Shown here: positions 8,928 to 17,448 of the stretch, piece after piece
Layout of the letters: the number at the start of each line of letters is the position of its first letter
How positions within the stretch are numbered: the stretch's first letter is position 1
DNA from: Fodinibacter sp963695175
Lineage (GTDB): Bacteria > Actinomycetota > Actinomycetes > Actinomycetales > Dermatophilaceae
Length of the DNA stretch: 64,000 nt
NCBI GenBank assembly: GCA_963695175.1
Contig: CAVOGG010000010.1
Coordinates: forward strand, 124,001 to 188,000
Direction: 5' to 3'
Notes under the pieces: generated by a model
Databases searched by the model: none
What the model saw: the letters and a program-made list of their open reading frames with translations, nothing else
Told to the model about the DNA's origin: nothing
Translations under genes and position numbers: made by a program

Positions 8928-9817
8928 ATGGACGCAGCCACCGAGCCCCGCGACGCCTCGATGAGGGTGCGCGACGGTCGCACCGTCGCCTGGACCGACT
9001 GGGGTGACGCAGGACGGCACCCCGCTGCTGCGGGTGCCGGGCACGCCGGGATGCCGCTGGTCGGTGCGGACCGACCGGACGCCCTGGGCGCAGCGCGGGC
9101 TGCGCGTCGTGACCACCGAGCGGCCGGGCTTCGGGGCCTCGACCCGGCTGCCGGGGCGTCGCTTCCGCGAGCACGCCGACGACCTCGCCGACGTGCTCGA
9201 CCACCTGGGCCTGGACCGGGTGCACCTCACCGGCGGCAGCGGCGCCGCACCCCACGAGCTGGCGCTGTGCCAGTACCACCCCGACCGGGTGGTCGCCGCC
9301 ACCGTCGTGCGCAGGCATCGCGCCGTTTCGCGACGACGAGATCGACACGATGATCCCGGTCAACGCCGAGGTGGCCCGGCTGGCACGAGCGGGCACGGCG
9401 TGACCAGGTCGCCGCCGTCATGGCGCCGCACCGCGACGCGATGCTCACCGACCCGCTCGGCGGCGTTCCACGCCATCATGGACACGGCCCCGCCGGAGGA
9501 CCTGGCCGTGATGGCCGACCCGCAGTGGCAGGCAGGGGTTCGCCCGCGCCCTGGTCGAGTCGCTCGGCGCCGGCCTCGACGGCTGGGTCGACGAGGCGAT
9601 GGCGCTCGACGGGACTGGGACGTCGACCCGGCATCCGTGACCGACGTCGGTGACCTGGTACCACGCGGTCGAGGACCGCAACTGCCCGATCTCGGCGGCC
9701 CGACGCCTCGTCGACACCCTGCCGGACGCGCGCTTCGTGGAGTGGACCGACGCCGGTCACCTCACGGCCTACCACCGCGAGGGCGAGATCCTCGACGAGC
9801 TGCTCGCGAGGGGCTGA
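8928..9817 (+). pseudogene. Alpha/beta hydrolase, multiply frameshifted
   Basis: Fragments in all three forward frames join into one alpha/beta hydrolase. The start is ATG 8928 (MRVRDGRTVAWTDWGD); GTPLLRVPGTPG, TERPGFGAS, the nucleophile elbow TGGSGAAP, then FHAIMDTAPPEDLAVMADPQW and a C-terminal VEWTDAGHLTAYH (catalytic His region) follow, with the stop at 9815-9817. At least five frame breaks are needed, near 9010, 9315, 9395, 9535 and 9610-9660. That density exceeds that of neighbouring housekeeping genes, so this may be real decay; poor base calling in this stretch cannot be excluded. The substrate is unknown. It lies between divergent mreB and convergent ndk. Confidence 0.65.
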
Positions 9818-9820
9818 GCG

Positions 9821-9838
9821 GCCGCGGGAGCCCGCGGC
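9821..9838. terminator. Bidirectional hairpin between hydrolase gene and ndk
   Basis: GCCGCGGG at 9821-9828 pairs with CCCGCGGC at 9831-9838 across a 2-nt loop, and flanking bases extend the pairing slightly. It sits between the hydrolase stop (9817) and the ndk stop (9839), where two convergent transcripts must end. There is no U-tract, as is common for actinobacterial terminators. Confidence 0.55.
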
Positions 9839-10261
9839 TCAGAGCTCGGGGAACCAGATGCCGATCTCGCGGGCGGCGGACTCCGGGGAGTCGGACCCGT
9901 GCACGATGTTCTGCTGCACCGGGGTGCCCCAGTCGCGGCCGAGGTCGCCGCGGATGGTGCCGGGCAGCGCCGTGGTCGGGTCGGTGGCGCCGGCCAGGGC
10001 CCGGAAGCCCTCGATGCAGCGGTCGCCCTCGATGACGACGCCGGCCACCGGACCGGACGACATGAACTCGCACAGCGGCTCGAAGAACGGCTTGCCGACG
10101 TGCTCCTCGTAGTGCGTGTGGAGCCGGTCGAGGTCCGGGGTGAGCACCTGGAGGGCGACGAGGCGGTAGCCCTTCGCCTCGATGCGACGCAGCACCTCCC
10201 CGGTGAGGCCGCGGGCGAAACCGTCGGGCTTGACGAGGACGAGTGAGCGTTCGGTGGTCAC
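9839..10261 (-). CDS. ndk: Nucleoside diphosphate kinase
   Basis: The enzyme transfers phosphate from ATP to nucleoside diphosphates through a phosphohistidine. The 140 aa product shows the N-terminal ERSLVLVKPDGFARGL, IEAKGYRLVALQ, the MSSGPVAGVVIEG strand, the TIRGDLGRD loop and the active-site NIVHGSDSPESAAREI with its catalytic His. ATG 10261 is the only sensible start because the catalytic core begins within five residues. It lies 9 nt downstream of the DUF4233 gene, in the order folC-DUF4233-ndk that is conserved in many Actinobacteria. Confidence 0.97.
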   Translation of the reverse strand: MTTERSLVLVKPDGFARGLTGEVLRRIEAKGYRLVALQVLTPDLDRLHTHYEEHVGKPFFEPLCEFMSSGPVAGVVIEGDRCIEGFRALAGATDPTTALPGTIRGDLGRDWGTPVQQNIVHGSDSPESAAREIGIWFPEL

Positions 10262-10270
10262 GGGAGCAGC

Positions 10271-10696
10271 CTAGTCACCGGCGGGGGTGGCCCCGGCCGC
10301 GGCCTCGACGTCGGCGTCGGCCTCACGCTGGGCGACGATCCGGTCGATCTTCGAGCCCTGCAGCAGGAGCAGCACCCACAGCGCGGTGAAGACCACGGCG
10401 ACCCCGATCATCGCCGGTACGAGCAGCGCGCTCGCCCAGGTCAGGGCCTGCACCACCCAGCCGAGGGTGACGCCGAACGGGCGGCGCATCAGGCCGGAGG
10501 CCACCAGGGCGAGCAGCGCCAGCCCGAGACCCACCCAGAGCAGCTGCTGCCCGTCGTCGGGTCGGCCGTCGGCGATGGCGTTGCCGCGGGCGACGAGGGC
10601 GAAGAAGGACAGGATGATCGCCTGCCCGAACAGGGCCATGGCCAGCAGCCGGAAGGTGAACTTTCCCTGCGTGCCGTAGAGGGGCAGCCGGCTCAT
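10271..10696 (-). CDS. DUF4233 membrane protein
   Basis: The protein has about 141 aa and begins MSRLPLYGTQGKFTFRLL. Four hydrophobic segments follow (AMALFGQAIILSFFALVA, LLWVGLGLALLALVASG, GVTLGWVVQALTWASALL, MIGVAVVFTALWVLLLL), then a charged tail (KIDRIVAQREAD). This pattern and the position between folC and ndk identify the actinobacterial DUF4233 family, whose function is unknown. The start ATG 10696 overlaps the predicted stop of the upstream small gene (ATGA). As given, the sequence reads through from that upstream gene, which I explain by one extra base there. Confidence 0.85.
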   Translation of the reverse strand: MSRLPLYGTQGKFTFRLLAMALFGQAIILSFFALVARGNAIADGRPDDGQQLLWVGLGLALLALVASGLMRRPFGVTLGWVVQALTWASALLVPAMIGVAVVFTALWVLLLLQGSKIDRIVAQREADADVEAAAGATPAGD

Positions 10697-10960
10697 CCGT
10701 CGCGCTTCCAGCGCCGGGTCTCGACGGCGGCCTTGGACTCGCGCCAGCCCCGCGCCGGTCGCGGCCCGGTAGTGCTTGATCGCCCCGATCAGCTCGCCGC
10801 GGTCGAGCGCCGCGTCGATGGTCTGCCGCACCTCGGGGGTGAGGTCCTCGACGGGCGTGAAGGCGGTGGTCGAGGCGCCGCGGCTGGCGCGCACCGACGT
10901 GACGACCCACCAGATCGCCGCGATCGCGGCCACGATGAGGATCAGCTTGAACAGCGTCAT
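10693..10960 (-). CDS. Small membrane-anchored protein with L7/L12 C-domain-like tail, one frameshift
   Basis: ATG 10960 opens with a single N-terminal membrane segment (LFKLILIVAAIAAIWWVV), then TPEVRQTIDAALDRGELIGAIKHYRAATG. In the literal frame the homology then stops. Dropping one base from the CCCC at 10748-10751 gives GAGWRESKAAVETRRWKRDG and a stop at 10693-10695 overlapping the DUF4233 start. The restored tail (AIKHYR..TG.G..ESKAAVE) resembles the C-terminal domain of ribosomal protein L7/L12, seen in many short actinobacterial membrane proteins of unknown role. The span of 268 nt is 1 modulo 3, fitting one inserted base. Confidence 0.6.
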
Positions 10961-11045
10961 GCAGGAAAGGGTATGCCGGGCGGACGCTCGTCGCCGTCGT
11001 CCGCCCGGGTGCTCCCGCCGGGAGGGGGCGTGGATGCCGTGCCGC

Positions 11046-12440
11046 TCAGACGGTCGTGGTGCCGAGCAGCATCCGCACCTCGGCGGCGGTGACGACCGAG
11101 CCGGTGGCCAGCACTCCCCCGGTGACGCCACCACCCTCGTCGGCCATGCCGGCCGCGCGGTCGAGGGCGTCGGGCAGCTCGTCCACCACCACGACGCGGT
11201 GCTCGCCGAAGATGTCGGTGGCGATCTCGCCGAGCTGACGCGGTGACATGGCCCGGGGCGACGACGTGCGGGTCACGACGACCTCGTCGAGCACGGGCTC
11301 GAGCGCCTCGAGCAGCTCGGCGGCGTCCTTGTCCTTCATCACGGCCACCACACCGACCAGCCGGGCGAAGGTGAACGAGTCCTGGATGGCGTCGCGCAGG
11401 GCCCGCGCGCCCGCCGGGTTGTGCGCGGCGTCGACGAGCACGGTGGGGCTGCGCCGCACGATCTCGAGCCGCCCGGGCGAGTCGACGGTGGCCAGCCCGG
11501 CCCGCACCACGTCGATGTCGAGCGCCTGCTCGCCCCCACCGAGGAAGGCCTCGACCGCCGCCACCGCCACCGCCGCGTTCTGCGCCTGGTGCGTGCCGTG
11601 CAGCGGCAGGAAGAGATCGGGGTACTCGGCGGCCAGGCCGCGCAGCGAGATCTGCTGCCCCCCGACGGCCACGTCGCGGGCCGTGACGCCGAAGTCGTTG
11701 CCCTCGAACACGATCCGGGCACCCACCTCTGTGGCGCGCTCGATGAGCACCTCGGCGGCCTCGCCCGCGGGCTGCAGCCCGGTGACGGTGATGGCGTCGG
11801 CCTTGATGATGCCGGCCTTCTCCCCCGCGATCTCCTCGACGGTGTCGCCGAGGAAGTGCCGGTGGTCGAGGTCGATGGGCGTCACGACGGACACCGGGGC
11901 GTCGACGACGTTCGTCGCGTCCCACGAGCCGCCCATGCCGACCTCGACGACCGCGACGTCGACCGGCAGGTCCGCGAACGCGGCGTACGCGACGGCCACG
12001 AGCACCTCGAAGTAGGTCATCGGCGGGCCGCCGTCGATGATCGAGCGGGCGTCGACCATCTCGACGAACGGGATCACCTCGTCGTAGGCACTGAGAAAGC
12101 GCTCGGCGTCGATCGTGCGCCCACCGACGGCGATCCGCTCGAGCATCGAGTGCAGGTGCGGCGAGGTGAACCGCCCGGTGTTCAGGCCGAGCTCGCGCAG
12201 CAGCGCCTCGATGATGCGCGCAGTGCTCGTCTTGCCGTTGGTCCCCGTGACGTGGATGACCGGGAAGGTGCGCTGCGGGTCACCGAGCAGCTCCATGACG
12301 GCGCGGATCCGGTCGAGCGAGGGCTCGAGGTCGTGCTCGGGGGCGCGGGAGAGGATCGACGCCTCGACCTCACGCATCCGTCGGTTCAGCTGGAGCTGGT
12401 GCGCGGCATCGCGCTGGGCGGCATCGGGGGCAGGGCTCAC
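11046..12440 (-). CDS. folC: Bifunctional folylpolyglutamate synthase/dihydrofolate synthase
   Basis: This Mur-ligase-like enzyme adds glutamate to dihydropteroate and folates in the cytosol. From GTG 12440 the product is 464 aa, within the family range. It has the ATP-binding HVTGTNGKTSTARIIE, TSPHLHSMLERI, the central domain motif AVVEVGMGGSWDATNVV, TPIDLDHRHFLGDTVEEIAGEKAGIIK, and the C-terminal ligase motif VLVDAAHNPAGARAL. The frame stays open further upstream, but GTG 12440 begins just before the conserved helix and leaves 114 nt to the divergent promoter. The neighbours DUF4233 and ndk follow on the same strand. Confidence 0.95.
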   Translation of the reverse strand: MSPAPDAAQRDAAHQLQLNRRMREVEASILSRAPEHDLEPSLDRIRAVMELLGDPQRTFPVIHVTGTNGKTSTARIIEALLRELGLNTGRFTSPHLHSMLERIAVGGRTIDAERFLSAYDEVIPFVEMVDARSIIDGGPPMTYFEVLVAVAYAAFADLPVDVAVVEVGMGGSWDATNVVDAPVSVVTPIDLDHRHFLGDTVEEIAGEKAGIIKADAITVTGLQPAGEAAEVLIERATEVGARIVFEGNDFGVTARDVAVGGQQISLRGLAAEYPDLFLPLHGTHQAQNAAVAVAAVEAFLGGGEQALDIDVVRAGLATVDSPGRLEIVRRSPTVLVDAAHNPAGARALRDAIQDSFTFARLVGVVAVMKDKDAAELLEALEPVLDEVVVTRTSSPRAMSPRQLGEIATDIFGEHRVVVVDELPDALDRAAGMADEGGGVTGGVLATGSVVTAAEVRMLLGTTTV

Positions 12441-12518
12441 CCGCCCATTGTCCACGCTGCGGCACGCCGCTCGGCCCGGGGCGTGGGCGGCATCCGTGAC
12501 ACAACATCTGGTTATGGG

Positions 12519-12547
12519 TTGCATAACGCAGCGAAGCCGTTTAGCGT
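12519..12547 (+). promoter_or_regulatory. Promoter for a leaderless leader-peptide transcript
   Basis: TTGCAT at 12519-12524 and TAGCGT at 12542-12547 are separated by exactly 17 bp. The leader-peptide ATG at 12555 lies 7 nt after the -10 box, at the expected start site, so translation would begin at or within a base of the mRNA 5' end. The predicted RNA is leaderless, as in known mycobacterial cysteine attenuators. Inferred by eye. Confidence 0.6.
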
Positions 12548-12554
12548 GAAGCCC

Positions 12555-12632
12555 ATGAGTCACCAGCGAATGCCTCAGCAGCGTCCGGCCACGCCGTCGA
12601 CGCGCTGTCGCTGTCGCCGCCACACCGCCTGA
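12555..12632 (+). CDS. Cysteine-responsive leader peptide (25 aa uORF)
   Basis: A 25-codon frame, MSHQRMPQQR then PATPSTRCRCRRHTA and stop, starts 7 nt downstream of a -10 box. Near its end it has two TGT cysteine codons interleaved with arginine codons (RCRCRR). It precedes by 128 nt an operon of cysteine dioxygenase and rhodanese. Cys-codon-rich leaderless uORFs that attenuate downstream sulfur genes are established in mycobacteria, and similar leader peptides are annotated across Actinobacteria. I infer that ribosome stalling at the Cys codons couples cysteinyl-tRNA supply to expression of cysteine catabolism. The peptide is probably not functional as a protein. Confidence 0.6.
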   Translation: MSHQRMPQQRPATPSTRCRCRRHTA

Positions 12633-12760
12633 GCGCCACCGCCAGCCACCCCGGACCACCCGCCCGACGCGACCAGCGTCGGATGCCGGATGCCGTCCCA
12701 CCGCCCCTTTGACTCACCTCGCGCGTCGTCCACGCGCCCTCCAGACCACGGAGCACAGCC

Positions 12761-13267
12761 ATGACCGTCACCAGCCGCACCCTGCCAGCCACCTCCGAGA
12801 CCTACGTCGCGCCGTCGCTGCGCCCGAGCCCGCTGCGCACCGCGCTGCGCCTGGCCGCAGACCCGTCGCGCTGGCGCCCACACATCGACTTCGACCCGGA
12901 CCGCCGCTACTTCCGACGGCTCGTCGCGGACGAGCAGCACGAGGCGTGGCTGCTCACCTGGCTGCCCGGTCAGGGCACCGACTGGCACGACCACGGCGGG
13001 AGCGGAGGGGCCTTCGTCGTGTTGCAGGGCGCCCTCGTCGAGGGCACCGCGGTGCACGGGGTCGTGCGCGGCCCCCGGCACATCCACCGTCGCGGAGTCG
13101 CCCACGCGTTCGGGCCGGACTACGTGCACCGGGTCACCAACGAGGGGCCGGACCCGGCGGTCTCCCTGCACGTCTACGCGCCGCGCCTCGAGGTGCAGCA
13201 CGACTACGTGAGCGACGACGGCATCCTGCGTCGCATCGCGACCCGCCGTGAGGGTGACGACTGGTGA
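12761..13267 (+). CDS. Cysteine dioxygenase family protein
   Basis: This cupin-fold non-haem iron dioxygenase is expected to oxidise L-cysteine to cysteine sulfinate. The 168 aa product from ATG 12761 has WLPGQGTDWHDHGGSGGAF, with metal-ligand histidines near residues 76 and 78, a second cupin box with YVHRVTNEG (His near 123), and the terminal strand SLHVYAPRLEVQHDY. It overlaps the following rhodanese gene by 4 nt (GTGA), so the two are cotranscribed, and it sits behind a cysteine-codon leader peptide. This context supports cysteine rather than another thiol as substrate. The assay remains to be done, since cupin dioxygenases vary. Confidence 0.85.
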   Translation: MTVTSRTLPATSETYVAPSLRPSPLRTALRLAADPSRWRPHIDFDPDRRYFRRLVADEQHEAWLLTWLPGQGTDWHDHGGSGGAFVVLQGALVEGTAVHGVVRGPRHIHRRGVAHAFGPDYVHRVTNEGPDPAVSLHVYAPRLEVQHDYVSDDGILRRIATRREGDDW

Positions 13268-13668
13268 GCCAGCACAGCCGCACCGACCTGCTGCTGTCGG
13301 CCGCCCGCGCCCGGTTGCACCGCCTCACCCCGCTCGAGGCCCTGGACGCGGTCGGGCACGGCGCGGTGGTCGTCGACATCCGCCCCGCCGCCCAACGGGC
13401 GCAGCACGGCGACCTGGCGGGCGCCCTCGTCATCGAGCGCAACGTGCTCGAGTGGCGCTTCGACCCGACGAGCGAGGCCGCCCTGGGCATCGCGGACGAC
13501 GACCTGCAGGTCATCGTGCTGTGCCAGGAGGGCTACACCTCGAGCCTGGCCGCCGCCGCCCTGCAGGACGTCGGGGTGCACGGAGCGACCGACGTCATCG
13601 GCGGGTACGCCGCGTGGGTCGCCGACGGGGTGGCGTCGCCGGCGGCGGCGTGGCTCAGCGCCTCGTGA
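13264..13668 (+). CDS. Rhodanese-like sulfurtransferase
   Basis: A single rhodanese domain of 134 aa starts at GTG 13264, overlapping the dioxygenase stop. Motifs are ALDAVGHGAVVVDIRP (CDC25-like entry), GALVIERNVLEWRFDP, and the active-site loop VIVLCQEGYTSSLAA with catalytic Cys near residue 87, followed by GATDVIGGYAAWV. Rhodaneses carry persulfide sulfur to acceptors. Placed after cysteine dioxygenase, this one probably handles sulfite, thiosulfate or persulfide arising from cysteine breakdown. Its 3' end overlaps the convergent ileS by 14 nt. Confidence 0.88.
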   Translation: MSQHSRTDLLLSAARARLHRLTPLEALDAVGHGAVVVDIRPAAQRAQHGDLAGALVIERNVLEWRFDPTSEAALGIADDDLQVIVLCQEGYTSSLAAAALQDVGVHGATDVIGGYAAWVADGVASPAAAWLSAS

Positions 13669-16600
13669 CCCTGACCCTCGCCGGGTAGCGCTCGCCGATG
13701 ACGACCTCGGTGACCCCTTCGCCGTCGCGGTCGAGGTCGTCGAGGTCGGGCGTCACCGACAGCTCGGTGGAGAGGGTCTCACCGGTCACCAGCTCGCGGT
13801 GGCCGAGGACCGCGCGGTAGACGAACTCGGCGCCGGTGACCTCGAGCGAGATGCGGTCGGAGACATCGAAACCGGCGTCGCGCCGAGCCTGCTGCACGGC
13901 CCGCACCAGGTCGCGTGCGGCCCCCTCGACCTCGAGCTCGGGGGTGACGTCGGTGTCGAGCACGACGAACCCGCCGCCGGGCAGCATCCCGGTCGTGTGC
14001 GACCCGGCCTGCTCGGCGTCGACGACAGTCTCGACGACGTACTCGCCCTCGACGAGTGCGAGCCCGCCCGAGGTGACCGTGCCGTCGTCGGCCACCGACC
14101 AGTCGCCGGTCTTGCTGCCCTTGATCGCGGTCTGCACGTCGCGACCCAGGCGCGGCCCGGCGGCCCGGGCGTTGACGACGAGGCGCTGGCTGATGCCGAA
14201 GTCCGACTCGTGCGCCTCGGCGACGTCGAGCACGGTGACCGTCTTGACGTTGAGCTCGTCGGCGACGATGCCGGCGAACGGCCGCAGGCCCTCGGGGTCG
14301 GTCGTGACGACGGTCAGCTGCGGCAGCGGCAGGCGCACCCGCAGCTTCTCGGCCTTTCGCAAGGACGAACCCGTGGAGCACACCGCGCGCACCTGGTCCA
14401 TCGCGGCGACGAGCGCGTCGTCGGCCGGGAGGCCCGCGGCATCCGGCCAGTCCTCGAGGTGCACCGAGCGGCCGCCGGTGAGCCCGCGCCAGATCTCCTC
14501 GGTGACCAGGGGCAGCAACGGCGCCGCGACCCGAGTGAGCACCTCGAGGGCGGTGTAGAGCGTGTCGAAGGCGGCCCGGGCCACGGCCCCGTCACCGGCG
14601 GCGGTGTCCCAGAACCGTTCCCGCGATCGGCGGATGTACCAGTTGGTCATGGCGTCGACGAGCTGGCGCACCGACTCGCAGGCGCCGGGGATGTCGTAGG
14701 CGTCCATCTGGCCCTGCACCGTCTCGACCATCCCGCGCAGCTTCGCGAGCAGGTAGCGGTCGAGCGGGTCGGTCGACGCGGTCGACCACTGGGCGGTGTA
14801 CCCGGCTCCCCCGTCGAACGCGTTGGCGTAGAGGCTGAAGAAGGACCAGCTGTTCCACAACGGGATGAGCACCTGGCGCACCCCTTCGCGGATGCCCTCC
14901 TCGGTGACCACGAGGTTGCTGCCGCGCAGGATGCCGCTCGACATCAGGAACCAGCGCATCGCGTCGGCGCCGTCGCGGTTGAACACCTCCGACACGTCGG
15001 GATAGTTCTTCAGCGACTTGCTCATCTTCTGGCCGTCGCTGCCGAGGACGATGCCGTGGCTGACGCACGACGAGAACGCCGGGCGGTCGAACAGCGCGGT
15101 CGCCAGCACGTGCAGCGTGTAGAACCAGCCGCGGGTCTGCCCGATGTACTCGACGATGAAGTCGCCCGGGAAGTGGTGCTCGAACCACTCGGCGTTCTCG
15201 AACGGGTAGTGCACCTGGGCGAACGACATCGAGCCCGAGTCGAACCACACGTCGAGCACGTCCTCGACGCGGCGCATCGTGGAGTTGCCGGTCGGGTCGT
15301 CGGGGTTCGGCCGGGTCAGGTGGTCGATGAACGGGCGGTGCAGGTCGGGCTCACCGGCCTCGTTCAACGGCATCCGGCCGAAGTCACGCTCGAGCTCCTC
15401 GAACGAGCCGTAGACGTCGATCCGCGGGTACGCGGGGTCGTCCGATCGCCACACCGGGATCGGGCTGCCCCAGAACCGGTTTCGTGAGATCGACCAGTCA
15501 CGGGCGTTCTCGAGCCACTTGCCGAACTGGCCGTCCTTGACGTGCTCGGGCACCCAGGTGATCTCCTGGTTGAGCTCGACCATGCGGTCCTTGAACTTCG
15601 TCACCTCGACGAACCACGACGAGACCGCCATGTAGATGAGCGGCTCGCGGCAGCGCCAGCAGTGCGGGTAGCTGTGGTCGTAGGTCTCGCGGCGCAGCAG
15701 CACCGTGCCCTCGGTGACCGACCCGTGGTCGCCGTGGCCGGCGGTCGCCGCCTTGAGGTGGTCGATGACGACCGCGTTGGCGTCGAAGACGTGCAGGCCC
15801 TCGTAGTCGGCGACCGGGAAGGTGAACCGGCCGTCCGGGCCGACGGGCACGACCGGCGCGATGCCGTACTGGTCGGTGAGCTGCTTGTCCTCCTCACCGA
15901 AGGCCGGCGCGATGTGCACGATGCCGGTGCCGTCGTCGGTGGTGACGTAGTCGGCGGCGAGCACGACGTGCGACTTCGCGTGGCCGAGGTAGTAGGAGAA
16001 CGGCGGGGTGTAGGAGCGCCCGACGAGGTCGCTGCCCTTGAGCCGCTCGACGACCCGCTCGGGGGCGTCGTCACCGAGCTCGCGGGCGTAGGCGGCCAAC
16101 CGTGCCTCGGCGAGCAGGTAGCGCTCCGGGCGGCCGGTGACATCCGACTCCACGACCACGTAGTCGATGTCGGGGCGCACGGCCATGGCGAGGTTGCTCG
16201 GCAGGGTCCACGGCGTGGTCGTCCAGATCAGGGCGAGCTCGCCGGTCTCGAGGCGGTAGCCGACCGTCACCGCGGGGTCCTGCCGGTTCTTGTAGACCTC
16301 CTCGTCCATCCGCAGCTCGTGGTTGGACAGCGGAGTCTGGTCGTTCCAGCAGTAGGGCAGGCAGCGGAAGCCCTCGTACACCAGCCCCTTGTCGTAGAGG
16401 GTCTTGAACGCCCACAGCACCGACTCCATGAAGGTCGGGTTGAGCGTCTTGTAGTCGTTGTCGAAGTCGACCCAGCGGGCCTGGCGGGTGACGTACTCGC
16501 GCCACTCACCGGTGTACTTCATCACCGACTCGCGGCACTTGGCGTTGAAGGTCTCGATCCCCAGCTCGAGGATCTCCTCCTTGGTCTTGATGCCCAGCTG

Positions 16601-16948
16601 GCTCATCGCCTCGAGCTCGGCCGGCAGGCCGTGCGTGTCCCAGCCGAAGCGGCGCTCCACGTGGCGGCCGCGCATCGTCTCGTAGCGGGGGACGATGTCC
16701 TTGACGTAGCCGGTCAGCAGGTGGCCGTAGTGCGGGAGACCGTTCGCGAAGGGCGGGCCGTCGTAGAAGACGAACTCGTTCGCACCGTCCTCCCCCGTCG
16801 GCCGGTTTGCCACCGACGCCGCGAAGGTGTCGTCGGCCGCCCAGCGGGCCAGTACGGCATCCTCGATCTGCGGGAACCGGGGGCTCGCGGGCACGCCGAA
16901 CGCGGTGCCGGTGTGCTCACCGGTGGTGGAGACCTGGGGGTACGTCAT
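13655..16948 (-). CDS. ileS: Isoleucyl-tRNA synthetase, type 2-like
   Basis: This class I synthetase charges tRNA-Ile. The 1097 aa product from ATG 16948 shows the HIGH-type motif NGLPHYGHLLTGYVKD, WDTHGLPAELEAMSQLG, the editing-domain motif TTTPWTLPSNLAMAVRPD, zinc-type CWRCREPLIYMAVSSWFVEV, DVWFDSGSMSFAQ, and KMSKS in GQKMSKSLKNYPD. The extended length and the HYGH signature are those of the eukaryote-like type 2 IleRS common in Actinobacteria, some of which tolerate mupirocin (family knowledge). The start follows an AGGAGCAG ribosome site and a T-box leader. The gene overlaps the convergent rhodanese gene by 14 nt. Confidence 0.97.
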   Translation of the reverse strand: MTYPQVSTTGEHTGTAFGVPASPRFPQIEDAVLARWAADDTFAASVANRPTGEDGANEFVFYDGPPFANGLPHYGHLLTGYVKDIVPRYETMRGRHVERRFGWDTHGLPAELEAMSQLGIKTKEEILELGIETFNAKCRESVMKYTGEWREYVTRQARWVDFDNDYKTLNPTFMESVLWAFKTLYDKGLVYEGFRCLPYCWNDQTPLSNHELRMDEEVYKNRQDPAVTVGYRLETGELALIWTTTPWTLPSNLAMAVRPDIDYVVVESDVTGRPERYLLAEARLAAYARELGDDAPERVVERLKGSDLVGRSYTPPFSYYLGHAKSHVVLAADYVTTDDGTGIVHIAPAFGEEDKQLTDQYGIAPVVPVGPDGRFTFPVADYEGLHVFDANAVVIDHLKAATAGHGDHGSVTEGTVLLRRETYDHSYPHCWRCREPLIYMAVSSWFVEVTKFKDRMVELNQEITWVPEHVKDGQFGKWLENARDWSISRNRFWGSPIPVWRSDDPAYPRIDVYGSFEELERDFGRMPLNEAGEPDLHRPFIDHLTRPNPDDPTGNSTMRRVEDVLDVWFDSGSMSFAQVHYPFENAEWFEHHFPGDFIVEYIGQTRGWFYTLHVLATALFDRPAFSSCVSHGIVLGSDGQKMSKSLKNYPDVSEVFNRDGADAMRWFLMSSGILRGSNLVVTEEGIREGVRQVLIPLWNSWSFFSLYANAFDGGAGYTAQWSTASTDPLDRYLLAKLRGMVETVQGQMDAYDIPGACESVRQLVDAMTNWYIRRSRERFWDTAAGDGAVARAAFDTLYTALEVLTRVAAPLLPLVTEEIWRGLTGGRSVHLEDWPDAAGLPADDALVAAMDQVRAVCSTGSSLRKAEKLRVRLPLPQLTVVTTDPEGLRPFAGIVADELNVKTVTVLDVAEAHESDFGISQRLVVNARAAGPRLGRDVQTAIKGSKTGDWSVADDGTVTSGGLALVEGEYVVETVVDAEQAGSHTTGMLPGGGFVVLDTDVTPELEVEGAARDLVRAVQQARRDAGFDVSDRISLEVTGAEFVYRAVLGHRELVTGETLSTELSVTPDLDDLDRDGEGVTEVVIGERYPARVRVTRR

Positions 16949-16979
16949 GGGTGCTGCTCCTGCGGGTCGTCGACTCGTC

Positions 16980-17190
16980 GTGGTGCCGGGACGAGGACGA
17001 AGAATGACGCCACGGCATCGGATGCCGGTGCGCACCTCCGCGGTGCCACCTCGCTTGCCGCCGCCCGGGGGCGACGACCGCTCTTGTGCCAGGTCGTGAC
17101 GTGACCCGTACGTCCGGTTCTAGTGAGGACTTGCGGCGGATGCCGTGCCGTCCCGTTCTTCCGGAAGCTCGCCGCTGATGACGGCTCGAA
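16980..17190 (-). promoter_or_regulatory. T-box riboswitch in the ileS leader
   Basis: On the minus strand upstream of ileS the sequence AGGTGGCACCGCGG (17051 down to 17038) matches the T-box core AGGGTGGNACCGCG. An ATC triplet at 17141-17139, in CGGCATCCGCC, is a candidate specifier for isoleucine. Actinobacterial ileS T-boxes are established and act mainly on translation by sequestering the ribosome site. Here the leader ends in AGGAGCAG shortly before ATG 16948, fitting that mode. Stem I boundaries are approximate. The whole 500-nt gap 16949-17448 holds this leader plus the promoter of the next gene. Confidence 0.8.
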
Positions 17191-17379
17191 CGCTTCTGGT
17201 GCTGAGTCTACCGGCGCGGCGGCGGCCGTGCGTGCCGGCAGGCCGGGAGCACAGCTCGATGGTGTGTTGACGACGGCGGCCGGGCGGCGGCTCGAGGGTG
17301 CGCGCGTGGGTGCCGGTCGCGGTCGCTTGTGGAGGTTCGGTCGCGTGGGACTCGTTGCGGAACAGTCGAATTGAGTGAA

Positions 17380-17416
17380 TCGAACACTTGTGCGTGTCGG
17401 AGTTGCCGAGTAGAAT
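17380..17416 (+). promoter_or_regulatory. Promoter overlapped by a LexA-like box
   Basis: TTGTGC at 17388-17393 and TAGAAT at 17411-17416 are 17 bp apart. Overlapping the -35 is TCGAAC-ACTT-GTGCGT at 17380-17395, which matches the actinobacterial SOS box TCGAAC-N4-GTTCGA at all six left-half and four of six right-half positions. DUF222/HNH genes are sometimes SOS-linked, so damage induction is plausible. The right half is weak. Confidence 0.5.
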
Positions 17417-17448
17417 CGACGTAGCGAAACCGCAGGGGGGTGAGGGTG

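Noticed and set aside
17123..17374. Plus-strand ORF of 83 codons in the ileS upstream region
   Set aside because: It overlaps the T-box leader on the other strand and has no ribosome site or recognisable protein.
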